Shown here piece after piece: positions 33,051-43,830 of a stretch of DNA of 64,000 nt; within the stretch, counting starts at the first letter, position 1; every line of letters starts with the position of its first letter. The position numbers and the translations under genes are program-made. Origin of the DNA: Chondrus crispus (taxonomy: Eukaryota > Rhodophyta > Florideophyceae > Gigartinales > Gigartinaceae). The notes beneath the pieces were generated by a model. It was not told the DNA's origin. It ran no database searches and saw only the letters and a program-made list of their open reading frames with translations. The stretch lies in NCBI RefSeq assembly GCF_000350225.1, contig NW_005178511.1:330442-394441 (forward strand), written 5' to 3'.

Positions 33051-34151
33051 TCACTCTTCGGAAGCTGGCGTAACCTGGACGATATCTACTGCACTAGCCA
33101 ACGTACTCAACGGATTCATCGCCCCCGTTACAGTAGATGTCCTGCCGAAGAAAGCTGAAGTACCAACTGTCAAAGAACCAGGCGGAGCTCCATCATCCGG
33201 GTGCTGGAAGGATGAAGAATTCGGCCCCATACCTGCATCGTCGTCAGCCACATTTCTCTCCTCAACGGGACCGCACAATTTTTTCCAATTGTTGAAGCGC
33301 TTCATGGTGCGCCACTCGTAGGTACAGATTGCGAAGATTACTGTTCGTTCCCGGCAACCGGAACAGATCGTACACAGCCTTTTGCTTCTCAACATCCAAA
33401 CAACTTCTCCGCAATTTCATTGCGGCGCTTCGCTGCTCTTGCCAGGTCCTCAATGCCATCGGCCCCGCGATGTAATGCATGAGCTTGGCTCGACAGCGTG
33501 TGGGCTCGCTTGCTCCCCGTTCTGACGAGCTTCTCTGGTGTTAAAGAGGGAACCATTTCCAGACTACTAACTTCCTCCGAGGCAGCGCCACCACCTGCAC
33601 TCGTGGCAGCACTGAACGAGCCCCTTTGAGCAACACCAGGAACACCACAGTTGGTCACGCTTTGTGCTGGCTTCTTCGACTTCGATTGTAAAACAAGATC
33701 CCACTGCCGGGTTGTACAAAGAAATAAAAGCGCATCGACGAACTCAAACTTGGCACCCACATCTATGTCGCGGTCTGTGAAGTAGGTATACATATTGCTG
33801 ATGTTCGCTTCGGAGTTGTATACTGCCGTCGCCGCGCGAATAAAATCTTCTTCTGTGGGAGCCCCCGTCGGATTTTTGGCACGCATTCTCATTTCGATAC
33901 CATCAAACTTGATACAGTCTGCACGGGCTTTTTTGTAGCGCTGCAAGACAGCACTACCCGTGCGAGGTGGCGGGCTGAATGTGGTGCTTTCTCTTTTTTT
34001 CCTCGATCATGATGTTGAATGCAGCCAGTATCTCCGCTTGAAACTGTTCCTTCTTCTTACCCGCTCCGCTCTTCTGGTCTTCTGATGCGACCACAAAAGC
34101 CTTACATGCCGCGACTGTCTCGAATATGGACCAACCTTTTCCAGATCCCAT
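33051..34151 (-). pseudogene. Harbinger accessory SANT/Myb-like DNA-binding protein
   Basis: The partner protein PIF/Harbinger elements need for nuclear import and end binding. The likely start is 34151 (MGSGKGWSIFETVAACKAFV). Recognisable features: W and ED-rich first helix (FVVASEDQKSGAGKKKEQF), then a second frame with YKKARADCIKFDGIEMRMRA, KNPTGAPTEEDFIRAATAVY and FEFVDALLFLCTTRQWDLVL, and a C-terminal helical region (RRNEIAEKLFG, VEKQKAVYDLF). At least two frame changes, one near a T7 run at about 34.0 kb. Convergent with the transposase. Confidence 0.75.
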
Positions 34152-34437
34152 ATTGATGTGCAATGTGAAATTGCGCCTTTGTGGAACTCTCGTGACGATT
34201 GTGTCACTTGCGCACTCGAGACATGGAGAGGACATCGGAAATAAGAAGGCATAGGGGATACAGTGGTGTCGGAGAAGTGGCGCCAAAAGAGGTGGCGGGA
34301 AAAGTTGAAGGGAACGATGCAAAGGTGATGTGAAGCAATGCGCGCGGTTTCGAGCCTGGTGTTGGATTGCACCCCTGGTGCGATCCAAAACTCACGGATA
34401 TGGATCTCGGTTCACTGGGTTGCAATTCATTTTATTT

Positions 34438-35952
34438 GGGTGAAATACATTGTGGTGCGTGAAAGACTGCGAAAAGGCCTAATAAAAGCGTTGAGTTTGG
34501 CTTTGAGCCCGTTGCTGTCCATTTGGGTCATTGTGGTGTGTTCAGGACCACATCAGGACCAATAATAGCAACCTGGGCCGGACCGGCCGGGCCGGTCCCG
34601 GCACCAGTCAATCATGCGCCGGGGCAAAGGCCATTGTTGTCACTTCATGATTTATAATTTTCATTATTATCGCGATATTATTATTTAAGTTTAATACAGG
34701 CCAGTTTGCGCGCAGGGGGGTGGCCGATGCGTAGGTAAGCGACCGGGACGCCGGCGGCCACAGTGATCCCGCGCTGTAAGTGCGATATGGAGTGAGCGAG
34801 TTTACACGCAGTTACTGGCACTGTTGGCACCGTGACCGGGGGCGGATGCTGCTTCGTACACGTACACGCGCGCAATGCGTCCGTCTCGACGCGTGCACAT
34901 CGTTGCGTCTACTTTGCAACGCGCTCTTCACCGCCGCCATGCTGCGCAGCTCGCTGCGCGTGCCGAGCGAGGTGCGGTAGGACATGGTCGCGGGAGGACA
35001 TGGTCGCGGGAGGTTTTGCGGGACGGAAGCGGCAGAGGGTGGGGAGGCCTGCGGGACGCGACAGAAATTCGTTCGAGGGCTGCGGGCACGGCTGCGGGCG
35101 CTGTGGTGGCCGCGTTGGCCGCCTTGTTGGGCACTGCGGCGTGGCGCTGGACGCGCGCCGTCCGCGGACGCCGCGAGCGCAGGCGTCGCTACAACGTGTT
35201 CGTCGACATCAGCAGGGTGGCTACGCCCATGCGCACGGTAGTGGCTGCGCCCGTGCGCGCTGAGGAGGTGGTGCGGGACGGCGCCACTATAGGCATAAGC
35301 GTGCGCAGGGACTGGCCCGCCGTCTGGTGCGGCGTGCACGGGGAGGTGGGCATGGCAGACTATGCGAGGAAGAGATTGGGTGGGCGCAGGGAGGTGTGAA
35401 GGGGGAGGCGTGAAGGGGGAGGCGTGAAAGGGGTTCTCGTTTATCGAGCGGGACGGAGGTGAAGAGCGCGTTGCAAAGTAGACGCAACGATGTGCACGCG
35501 TCGAGACGGACGCATTGCGCGCGTGTACGTGTACGAAGCAGCATCCGCCCCCGGTCACGGTGCCAACAGTGCCAGTAACTGCGTGTAAACTCGCTCACTC
35601 CATATCGCACTTACGGCGCGGGATCACTGTGGCCGCCGGCGTCCCGGTCGCTTACCTACGCATCGGCCACCCCCCTGCGCGCAAACTGGCCTGTATTAAA
35701 CTTAAATAATAATATCGCGATAATAATGAAAATTATAAATCATGAAGTGACAACAATGGCCTTTGCCCCGGCGCATGATTGACTGGTGCCGGGACCGGCC
35801 CGGCCGGTCCGGCCCAGGTTGCTATCATTGGTCCTGATGTGGTCCTGAACACACCACAATGACCCAAATGGACAGCAACGGGCTCAAAGCCAAACTCAAC
35901 GCTTTTATTAGGCCTTTTCGCAGTCTTTCACGCACCACAATGGATTTCACCC
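34438..35952. mobile_element. Long-TIR non-autonomous DNA transposon
   Basis: Two inverted arms of about 495 bp (34438-34932 and 35458-35952) flank a 525-bp centre. Ends are GGGTGAAATACATTGTGG and, inverted, GGGTGAAATCCATTGTGG. An exact 8-bp direct repeat TTTTATTT lies on both sides (34430-34437 and 35953-35960). The arms are nearly identical, so the insertion or the arms are young. No transposase. An 8-bp duplication fits hAT or P-like elements, long arms fit MULE or foldback elements; class left open. Confidence 0.88.
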
Positions 35953-36087
35953 TTTTATTTTTTTTGGATTAGAAATCAAATTGAAGAACCTGAGTAGGCA
36001 CACCACCGAAGTCCAACAGTAAAATTTGAATTGAATTTGATGTTTGGATCGCCCGGTGGAGATGCTCTAAAGTCCTGTCATGACGCA

Positions 36088-36107
36088 ACCTGTCCAGCTG
36101 GACAGGT
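36088..36107. repeat. 20-bp perfect palindrome
   Basis: ACCTGTCCAGCTGGACAGGT; a second palindrome, GTCATGAC, lies four bases upstream (36076-36083). Confidence 0.85.
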
Positions 36108-36190
36108 GGACACGACTGACAACGATGTACCTTACAGTAGAGTTAGGAGCAGGAGCACGGAAGGTAATTAAATTACATTTTTACCTTTTA

Positions 36191-36244
36191 GATGACTCCC
36201 GATCCTCCTCGGCTTTTAAAAGCCGAGGAGGATCGGGAGTCATC
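36191..36244. repeat. 54-bp perfect palindrome
   Basis: Arms of 27 bp meet without a loop at 36217/36218 (centre GGCTTTTAAAAGCC). Confidence 0.92.
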
Positions 36245-36484
36245 ACATGTCCCACGCATACTTCTTGTTGTATCATTTCCACTCATGCATACATCGAAGC
36301 AGAACTGTTGATGTCAACACAACTGTCAACAGTTCTGATGACATCATCTGCTCAGCCTGCATTATCATAACGAATGGCAAATAAGAATACAGTATTTGAC
36401 AAGGCACAATAGAAAAAGGCAACCATGCAAGTGTTGAGATGTTTCAACTCGTTTCATGATGAAATGATGAAACCTTCGAAAGAG

Positions 36485-36523
36485 CTCAACAAGGTGGTAC
36501 CATGATGGTACCACCTTATTGAG
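36485..36523. repeat. Hairpin, 19-bp arms
   Basis: Arms CTCAACAAGGTGGTACCAT and its complement around a single G, one mismatch. Confidence 0.88.
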
Positions 36524-36986
36524 TTTCCAGCAGAACGTAAGAAAAATAACTCACCAGAATCAAATTTTCTGGAGATCGCAAGCCTTCTCAAAAGCATTCA
36601 AACAAGAAGGGCTTCAATCTGTGAAACAACAGTCGGGAATGTGAGACTCGACCGTAAATATATATTTGATGATACTACTGTACAGTTCTCCGAAGGCCTG
36701 CTTGAGTAGCCGGCCATTAGTGTTTTCACTCGCTTCCAGAGCATTTGTACACTCAGAAAACTGCATCCGAATGCTTCTACGACCGCGGCCCTCACTTGCG
36801 ACAAATACACGGAGTATAGGCTTCAAATTTCTCCAGAGCACCTCGCAAAAAACCTGTCAAACCCCGCATTGGTTTGCATGCCACAGTATTGTACTTGTAA
36901 ATATGACATCTTCCGAAAATCCATCATACAGGAATCCGTTGAAAGCCCCTCTGCGGAGATCACGAAGCACGCAGCCGCACGGGAGA

Positions 36987-37054
36987 TGCCGTTGACGGCA
37001 GGTTTCGTAAAGGGGAAACGGGCAGACCTCAGCCCGTTTCCTCTTTACGAAACC
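36987..37054. repeat. Paired palindromes
   Basis: TGCCGTTGACGGCA (36987-37000; 6-bp arms, 2-base centre) directly abuts a hairpin with 23-bp arms (37001-37023 and 37032-37054), one mismatch, 8-base loop AGACCTCA. Confidence 0.88.
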
Positions 37055-37283
37055 AGCATTGCAGCCGCGTCTTCTGGAACCTGACCACATCTGCGCTCCT
37101 CATCCAATACAACGAGAAGCCACCGTAGCACTCCTGTAGCGATAGCCAGGCACCAACAGCGCCAGCCTTGATCACGCCAGGCAGCGCCTGTCAAAATTGT
37201 CCCGTTGGAAAGCCCCGCAATTTTTCCAGCCCGCCACACGCCTCCGTTGCCCTAATCCCGCCGTCCACCGTCGAACAATAAGA

Positions 37284-38714
37284 ATGTGGCTGGCCTTTCT
37301 CCACCCGCTTCCGATCCATCGCACCCCCTCCAGCGCACCCCTTCTCCTTCGGCGCAGCGCTCTCCCCACGCATTATCGCGCCCCCCCACTCTACCGCCGC
37401 CCGCTCCGCACCTGCATCACCTCTGCCATGTCGACCTACAAGTACGTCGTGGTGGGCGCGGGCAACGCCGCTGGCTACGCCGCTGCCCAGTTTGTCAACT
37501 CGGGCGAGTCGGACGTCTGCCTGATCGGCGAGGAGCCCGTCGCGCCGTACGAGCGCCCCGCCCTCTCCAAGGCCGTCCTCATGAAGGCCGCCGTCCGCCT
37601 CCCGGGCTTCCACACCTGCGTCGGCGGCGGCGGCGACCGCCAGGCACCGGAGTGGTACGCCGAGAAGGGCGTCAAGCTCATGCTGGGGAGCAAGGTCTCC
37701 GCCGTCGATGTCGCCGAGAAGATCGCCACCTTGGAGGACGGCTCCACCGTGCAGGCGAGTGAGGCTATGATTTTGGCCACCGGCGCAGCCCCGATCCAGC
37801 TCAGTAAGACCCCTGGTCATGACCTCAAGGGTGTACATTACCTCAGGGACAACTCCGATGCCCTCGAGTTGTACGACGCGCTCCAGGCCAACATTGGCAA
37901 GACCGTCATCGTGGTCGGTGGTGGCTACATCGGAATGGAGGTCGCGGCCGCCGCACTCACGGTCGGTTGCAAGGTCACTATGGTCTTCCCGGAAGAGCAT
38001 ATCATGCCGAGGCTCTTCACCGCGGACATAGCCAAGCATTATGAGAAGGCGTACATCGACAAGGGTGCCACGCTTGTGAAAAACGGACGCCTGTGCAAGG
38101 CCTTTTTGGGCGATGACGAGGGCAAGATCCGCGGTGTCATGACCTGCCAAGGTGGTGGCAATGAGGAGGAGATTGAAGGCTCCCTGGTTGTCGTGGGAGT
38201 TGGCGCTCGTGTCAACACCGACATGTTCAAGGACAAGCTCAACATGGATGAGCGTGGCGGCATCATTGTCGACGGCAACCTCGAGACGTCAGCGAAGGGC
38301 GTGCATGCGATTGGCGATATCGCCACGTTCCCGCTCAAGATGTACAACGACCGTCCGGCCCGCATGGAGCACGTACAGAACGCCAGAGAGACAGGCAGAC
38401 ATGCTGTCGACGCTATACTGAAGAAGGCGGCCGGGCCGTACGACTATCTGCCTTACTTTTACTCGCGCGTCTTCGACTTGTCCTGGAAGTTTTATGGTGA
38501 TTCGGCTGGCGACTGCTACGTTGTCGGCGACTTTGCGCCGAAGCTGCTTGCTGTCTGGGTTACCGATGGTAACGTGAATGGCATCTTCATGGAAGCGGCT
38601 TCCGACGAGGAGACAGAAGAAATGAAGAAGGTGGCGCGTGAGGGTTGCAAGGTTGATGTGGCAGCGTTCCAGAAGTGCTCGTCAACAGATGAGGCATGGG
38701 CCCTTCTGAAGTGA
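37284..38714 (+). CDS. Monodehydroascorbate reductase (MDHAR)
   Basis: NAD(P)H-dependent FAD enzyme that regenerates ascorbate from monodehydroascorbate in the ascorbate-glutathione cycle. The core starts at 37428 (MSTYKYVVVGAGNAAGYAA), giving 428 residues, the usual length. FAD-binding GxGxxG at VVGAGNAAGYAA; ERPALSK and ATGAAP near the flavin; NAD(P)H-binding VIVVGGGYIGMEVAAAALTV; the second FAD motif GVHAIGDIATFPL; C-terminal interface domain ending STDEAWALLK. An in-frame ATG at 37284 adds 48 residues rich in Arg, Pro, Ser and Leu with almost no acids, like a plastid or mitochondrial presequence. Intronless, GC-rich. Convergent with the next gene. Confidence 0.93.
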   Translation: MWLAFLHPLPIHRTPSSAPLLLRRSALPTHYRAPPLYRRPLRTCITSAMSTYKYVVVGAGNAAGYAAAQFVNSGESDVCLIGEEPVAPYERPALSKAVLMKAAVRLPGFHTCVGGGGDRQAPEWYAEKGVKLMLGSKVSAVDVAEKIATLEDGSTVQASEAMILATGAAPIQLSKTPGHDLKGVHYLRDNSDALELYDALQANIGKTVIVVGGGYIGMEVAAAALTVGCKVTMVFPEEHIMPRLFTADIAKHYEKAYIDKGATLVKNGRLCKAFLGDDEGKIRGVMTCQGGGNEEEIEGSLVVVGVGARVNTDMFKDKLNMDERGGIIVDGNLETSAKGVHAIGDIATFPLKMYNDRPARMEHVQNARETGRHAVDAILKKAAGPYDYLPYFYSRVFDLSWKFYGDSAGDCYVVGDFAPKLLAVWVTDGNVNGIFMEAASDEETEEMKKVAREGCKVDVAAFQKCSSTDEAWALLK

Positions 38715-38947
38715 ACGTTTGTGACAGTGGCCAAACTATGAGTTTTATAGATGCCATGTACGTACCCTTGGGTAGTGTGTATGTTGTTCGAATGGTTGAC
38801 CGGATATCGTCACAATAAAAAAATCTTTTTGCCAGCCAGCCTCCGTTGAAGCCAGGGCTACCTCTTGAAGGATAAAACCCTTTGTCAATGCGATGCGACT
38901 AACGAATCTGCACAAACTAGGCGCGACACCCCTCCAGCCCTCCCGCT
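38715..38947. other. Short convergent intergenic region
   Basis: 233 bp between the stops of two convergent host genes. AATAAA at 38814-38819 is a candidate polyadenylation signal for the MDHAR transcript. Confidence 0.5.
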
Positions 38948-39724
38948 TCAAGAGCCCTTCCCACCCGCGGCGCCATCGCTTTCCTCCGGTTTGTATTGCA
39001 AAGCATACAGAAGTAAGGAACAGCCAATTACCAGGCTTCCAACCGAGCCCGCAAACGAGACAAACATAACGATCTGCCTAAACGCCGCGCCGCTCATCAG
39101 CTCCTCCCCCGCCGGATTCGCCCGATACGCCTCTCTAGCACTCGCAAACCCTGCGTAAAGCAGGGCCGCAAGCGGGGCGCTGATAGCGGCGCCAACCCAA
39201 GCCTGGGCCCTAGTCGGCCTCGGAAAGCGCTGCTTCTGGAGCATCTCCTCCGTGAGGACTTTCTTCGGGGCCTCCTCGACGACGACCTTGCCCCTCATCT
39301 CCAGCGGGCGCGACTCAAAGTAGGTCCTCGCCGCGGCGACGTCCTGCGCGAGCACGATCCAGCCCCCCTGCGACGGGACGTACTCCGCGCGCACGGGGCG
39401 CACGCTCGCCGCCGCCGCGTACGTAGGCCGCGCCTTCCCGGGCACGTACAGCTCGCGCACAAACTCCTCCAGCGGCTGGATGTCCACCGTGTCGCCCGAC
39501 GCCGCCACCCCCGTCACGCGCGCTATCGTGACAAGCGCCCCCTCCTGCGCCGCCACGATCGACCCCACGCGCACCGTCGCCGGGGCGGACCCGCTCGCCG
39601 CAATCGCCGCGCGCCGCAAGCGCCGCCGCGCCGCGCGCGGGGACGCGCGAGCAGGCCCAAGCAACAGGCGCGAAGGGCGAGGCGGGAGCGCGAGGCACGG
39701 GACAAACGTCGCGGCGAACGGCAT
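38948..39724 (-). CDS. Plastid-targeted two-pass membrane protein, 258 aa
   Basis: Function not recognised. Start chosen at 39724 (MPFAATFVPCLALPPRPSRL): what follows is a typical red-algal transit peptide with an early Phe and then Arg/Ala/Ser/Pro-rich sequence to about residue 45. A small beta-rich soluble domain follows (VRVGSIVAAQEGALVTIARV, GDTVDIQPL, ELYVPGKARPTY, GGWIVLAQDVAAARTYFESRP). Two membrane spans near the end: WVGAAISAPLAALLYAGFA and IVMFVSFAGSVGSLVIGCSL, with a short hydrophilic tail. The two C-terminal spans and order of domains suggest a thylakoid or envelope protein with the soluble part in the stroma. Intronless and GC-rich. Confidence 0.8.
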   Translation of the reverse strand: MPFAATFVPCLALPPRPSRLLLGPARASPRAARRRLRRAAIAASGSAPATVRVGSIVAAQEGALVTIARVTGVAASGDTVDIQPLEEFVRELYVPGKARPTYAAAASVRPVRAEYVPSQGGWIVLAQDVAAARTYFESRPLEMRGKVVVEEAPKKVLTEEMLQKQRFPRPTRAQAWVGAAISAPLAALLYAGFASAREAYRANPAGEELMSGAAFRQIVMFVSFAGSVGSLVIGCSLLLYALQYKPEESDGAAGGKGS

Positions 39725-39899
39725 GGCTGCGCGTTGCTGGGAACGAGGGGCGGACGTTGTGGAGAGCGAAAGGGAAGGCGTCAAGGGAATGCGAGATGAA
39801 GTAGAAATTTGAGATTTTTGGCTGCCACACAAACAACGCCGTGGTGAAATATCTGAAAGATATCTAAAAGACATCTGAAAGCGCAGCGAGGTCGGGCAC

Positions 39900-41300
39900 G
39901 AAGTGCTCTCCCCTCAGGCGGCAAGCACCAGCGTCCAAAGCGGGTCCTGGGTCTTGTGCCTCCCCCTTGTGCCTCCCCCTTGTGCCTCGCCTCCCCCTTG
40001 TGCCTCCTCCAGTCCGTGGCGACGAGCCTGCCGAGCGACCACACGGCCTCCTCCCGGCAGCAGTGCCCCTGCGCGATGGAGGCAGTTGCTGCTCGTCGGT
40101 TGGTCCTGGGACCAGCCTCCCAGGAGCCGTCCCGCGAAGAAACGGGGGCGAGGGCGCGGCTTGTTGGGGCGGGTTTTCTTTGGGCCATGGTATGATACGA
40201 GGGGCCCGGATGTAGCGCTGGGCAAAGCCACTCGAGACGTCACAGTTGCGGGCGAGATTCCAATCCTACCGGGGCTTACACCTGCGCCCCGCAATTTGCC
40301 ACTTTACGCGTACAGTACCACAGGTATATGATGCACAAGGGAAGCTTTTCACGGCGTGCGGGCACGTCCAATGGGCGCCGAGAGATGAGCCCACATGTAT
40401 TCTTTGTCGACGAATGAATTTGCAGTACTTCGAAACGTCATTCCCGCACTCGTTCGTGTCATAAATGAAACTCTTATTACACCTTTTTCTGTCCCTGTTG
40501 TTGTGCTGTTGCTCCGTGCAAGCCATATATCTCGCCGTTGGCATGCTCGTGGCCAAGGCAAACTCAAAAAACGTATCGCTCTCTAGTCAGCGTTGAAGCG
40601 ATTTGCTAAAACTGTGTTGCAAGCAAAATCTACAGACGAGAGGCTGTCACTTCGAACCGTTGAGGAATATTCGGTTTTGAGCCACTGTGACACACTTTCT
40701 CACCCAGAAATTTCTGCCACATTGCGGTGTCCTAGAAGAATGAGGTAAAATTGCCATGTTGTGTCGCAACATGGCTATGCACCTCATTCTTCCACTCATG
40801 CATGCCTATGGCATCCTGTATTCATGCAAGCAGTCCATGCCATACATTGTGACGAATAAGTCCCATTTGGCGGTTCTAGTGCATGTCAAGAGCACATTTG
40901 AAAGTATGACAAGCTCCCTATACTGGAAGTGTCGTCGATGTCTGCGCTTAGCGTTTTCATCCTTCTACAATATCGGGCTTGCTGTGATCTGAAACAGGAA
41001 AGCGCAGGGCTGTTGCTTATAAAGATAATCTTAATCCGGATCCAAGGTCTTTGACAGAGTTTGCCACCGTTTTCAGACTGCCCAGGAACACCCTTCAAAC
41101 CTTGAAAGCTTTCCAGTCTCTGTACCTTTCTTGTTTGAAACAAATCCCTACGATATCCTTACGGATATCTACTTTGCCTGCAATAAAGTGAAACTTTTCT
41201 CATGCAACAGGATGAACACGAATCTCAACTCTGAGAAGTGCAGTGCTCTTTTTCATTCGTGAGTAAAACATCTGCGGCATCAGCATGGCTTTTCCAATAT
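39900..41300. other. Spacer downstream-to-upstream of the host block
   Basis: No gene I can support. 39955-40010 has three tandem CCCCCTTGTGCCTC units. 40370-40470 resembles 47060-47170 at low identity (shared GAGATGAGCCCA followed by similar sequence), a likely old repeat pair. GC-rich to about 40.3 kb, AT-rich after. Confidence 0.5.
40735..40792. repeat. Hairpin with internal bulge
   Basis: Arms 40735-40761 and 40767-40792 match except for a 5-6 base internal stretch (AAAATT versus TATGC); 5-base loop. Confidence 0.8.
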
Positions 41301-42220
41301 ATTTCCCGGCCTGATTTTTACTTTGAAACGTGTCAAAGAAGGGATGGCTGCGGACCAAGAAGTGTCTAGTGGACATTTGTTTTTCCTCTTTTGGGGCCGG
41401 CGTGTTGCGGGAAAAGTATGTAACCTAATTCGCTATTTTAAATTATCGATTTGAGGTCGACTTCGAAACTATTTCCTTTGGCAACCAAAATTTTGGAGAG
41501 CCGCGGGAAAGAAGCTCTGAACGTCTTGAAAGCCAAAGAACTCAATAAATTTCAAATTTTGAGCTTTGTTTCTAAACGTCGCGTTTGTTTTCGAATATAT
41601 CAAAGAAACAAAGGTGTCCCGAATAACCCAGCGAAACCCAATTTCCGGTTGCGAGTATCTCTTTCCATTGATGATCAAATTTATTTGGAGAAAAAGATGA
41701 TTGAAGAAGTGATCAAAACTGAGATCATTGGTCACCAAGACAATAACTAAAGATCGCCATTTTGTCAGTATATTTATCACTACGGTGATATAACCTCATG
41801 ATTAAATTGCAGACAGTACCGATGTCACCTTTCTCTCAAATGATTCTCAAATGCATTGCAAAAAAGTATCCCGCACAAGTAATCTCTCTTTATTCCCCCC
41901 CATCTCCAAGCGATAGTGCGACTTTAAATATCATTCGGAACCAGACTTTGTCCACAGCGTAGAGGCATCTTAGCTCAGTGGTTATGGCGTGCTGGGTCAT
42001 ATAAACCGCTGACCCTGAGTCAGTGGGTTCGATTCTAGGCGGCGGGTCGCAACCGCAGGTTAGAATCGGGCGATTCAGGGATGCCCACCATATTTTTTTG
42101 TTTAAACCCATTTTCTTTTCCTGCGGTTCTGTCTTCTCATGAGTTGGTATAGTATGGTATGCTTAGAACGGTTCAAACGAAGTCAATGAGATGTAATGAA
42201 TCTTGATACAAACGATTTGT
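41300..42220 (+). repeat. Dispersed repeat, copy C (divergent)
   Basis: Two blocks: 41.40-41.60 kb resembles 43.66-43.83 kb in the same orientation, and 41.70-42.21 kb resembles 43.32-42.83 kb inverted. The open frame 41451-41750 lies inside and is probably a relic or chance ORF. Contains the tRNA-like segment. Confidence 0.65.
41966..42040 (+). other. tRNA-like segment with pol III-type A and B boxes
   Basis: TAGCTCAGTGG (41971-41981) fits an A box and GGTTCGATTCT (42026-42036) a B box. Between them is a hairpin GGGTCA..TGACCC. The acceptor and T stems do not pair properly, and the same segment recurs in two other repeat copies, so it is a tRNA-derived part of a repeat and not a working tRNA gene. 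Confidence 0.6.
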
Positions 42221-42499
42221 CTGGAAGGAAAGATGAACTCTACATAGACACCTGGCACTTACGCAGCATGAAACACACCAAGCTGTTCGACCTCCCTGAC
42301 AAACTTCTTCTCGCCATTCTGCTCCGGCTCCCCAACTCCCTTCTCGTTTAACAAGATTTCTAGACAGAATGCTGTCTTGAACTTTTGTCAACTGCGTTTA
42401 CCTGGCAAACACCATACACAAGACAGTGAAGATAACTTTCGAAGTTAGATGAATGAGTATGCAGTTTAATATAAGTTTCCATACTATATCTATGGAAAA

Positions 42500-43830
42500 A
42501 GATAGAAGAACTCCATTGATACATTAACGTCTCGCGATAGAAAGCGAGCATTGTATTTTACCTCAGAGGTCCACCGTCGATACAGGTATACTACTCCTAA
42601 ATGATGCCACTCACTCTTCGCAATTTAAACAGAAATGACTGTACCGCATGCACTTCTCTATTACCTTTCGACTCTGTACTTTTCAATGGTTCTCTTGTTC
42701 GCAATGGCGAACAATCGCAATAAAACAGCGCATTGAACGGGTTTCAATGTAGGAAACACAACAAAAAATCAGTTTTGCAGAGCTACTTTATTATTGCATA
42801 CAACTCGTCAGTATCAAGAATGCAGAAATTCCAGATATCTCATCAACGTCATTTGAACTGTTTTATATACACTGTAACGTATCTTGAAAATAGAAAACCA
42901 CACACACAATGCCAACTCTTGAAAATGAAAAATGCTTTTCAACAAAAAAGTATGTTGGGCATCCCTGAGTCTGTTCCGACCCCTATCGTGCAGTTGCGAC
43001 CTCCACCTGGTTTGGAACCCACTGACTCAGGGTCAGTAGTTTATATGACCCAGCACGCCATAACCACTGAGCTGAGATGCCTCTACGCTGTGCACAAAGT
43101 CTGATTCCAAATGATATTTAAAGTTGCACTATCGCTTGGAGATGGGAGGGAATAAAGAGAGATTACTTGTGTGAGATACTTTTTTTGAATGCACTTGAGA
43201 GAAAGGTGACATTGGTACTGTCAGTGATTTAATCATGAAGTCGATCGTCCCGTTTTTAATAAATTGCTGACAAAATGGCGATTTAATGTCTTGGTGAACC
43301 AATGTCCTCAGCTGAGATTACTTTTCAGCTCCAGATCCCCCCACTTCAAAATTGCTAAAAGCGAACGCAAAATTAACATTGTCACTAAAAATGGGGGTTA
43401 AGTTGCGGTATAATCTATCTGAAAGAGAGCTTCGGGCACAGTGCTTCAAATGTTGTAAAAATCTGCTTTGTCTGAAACGCGTTTCACATGCGAGAGTCGC
43501 TGGAATGAAAATCTCGACTCCCAGAATAGCAGTGCTTTTGTTTACCCCAGAAAAAAACATTTTGTGGTATGGGGTGGCTTTTTCAAAGAATAGACTGAGT
43601 TCGATTTTAAGTCTGCAAAAGTTCAAGATTAGGATGAGACCGGACAAACTGTTTATACCAGGCTGGCCTTTTTTACGATGCAAACAGTAAACTAATTCGA
43701 TAATTTAGAATGCCAATTTAGGGACCACCTCTAATCTCTTACCATTGGCAGTAAAGTATTGAATGATACAGAGATAGAAGCCCTGAAACTCTTGCAAATA
43801 GAAGAATCCAAAAAACATCAATGTTTATGT
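42500..43830 (-). repeat. Dispersed repeat, copy A
   Basis: 42500-43440 is the inverted counterpart of 48380-49330; 43450-43830 matches 47400-47790 in the same orientation. Carries the tRNA-like segment on the minus strand (about 43010-43090). Short ORFs inside are not conserved between copies. Confidence 0.75.

Larger units (their letters stand above)
29471..36067 (+). mobile_element. PIF/Harbinger element 2, inserted in the LINE
   Basis: Left end after TAA (29468-29470) begins GAGCATCACCACCGGTAG; the right end read inward begins GAGCATCTCCACCGGGCG and is followed by TAA (36068-36070). GAGCATCTCC termini and a 3-bp TAA target duplication are typical of PIF/Harbinger elements. It carries a plus-strand transposase and a convergent minus-strand SANT/Myb-like ORF, and holds a nested 1.5-kb transposon (34438-35952). 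Both genes are decayed, but the termini match well. Confidence 0.85.
36071..37190. other. Spacer with a cluster of hairpins
   Basis: No gene recognised between the Harbinger right end and the host gene. Five inverted repeats lie within 1 kb: 36088-36107, 36191-36244, 36300-36337 (12-bp arms, longer loop), 36485-36523 and 36987-37054. Each has its own sequence. Confidence 0.7.

Noticed and set aside
34812-35558. Arg/Ala-rich ORFs at 34.8-35.6 kb on both strands
   Set aside because: They lie in the mirrored arms and GC-rich centre of the long-TIR transposon and repeat each other in inverted form.
41966-42040. Functional tRNA gene
   Set aside because: Stems do not pair into a full cloverleaf and the segment recurs inside a longer dispersed repeat.
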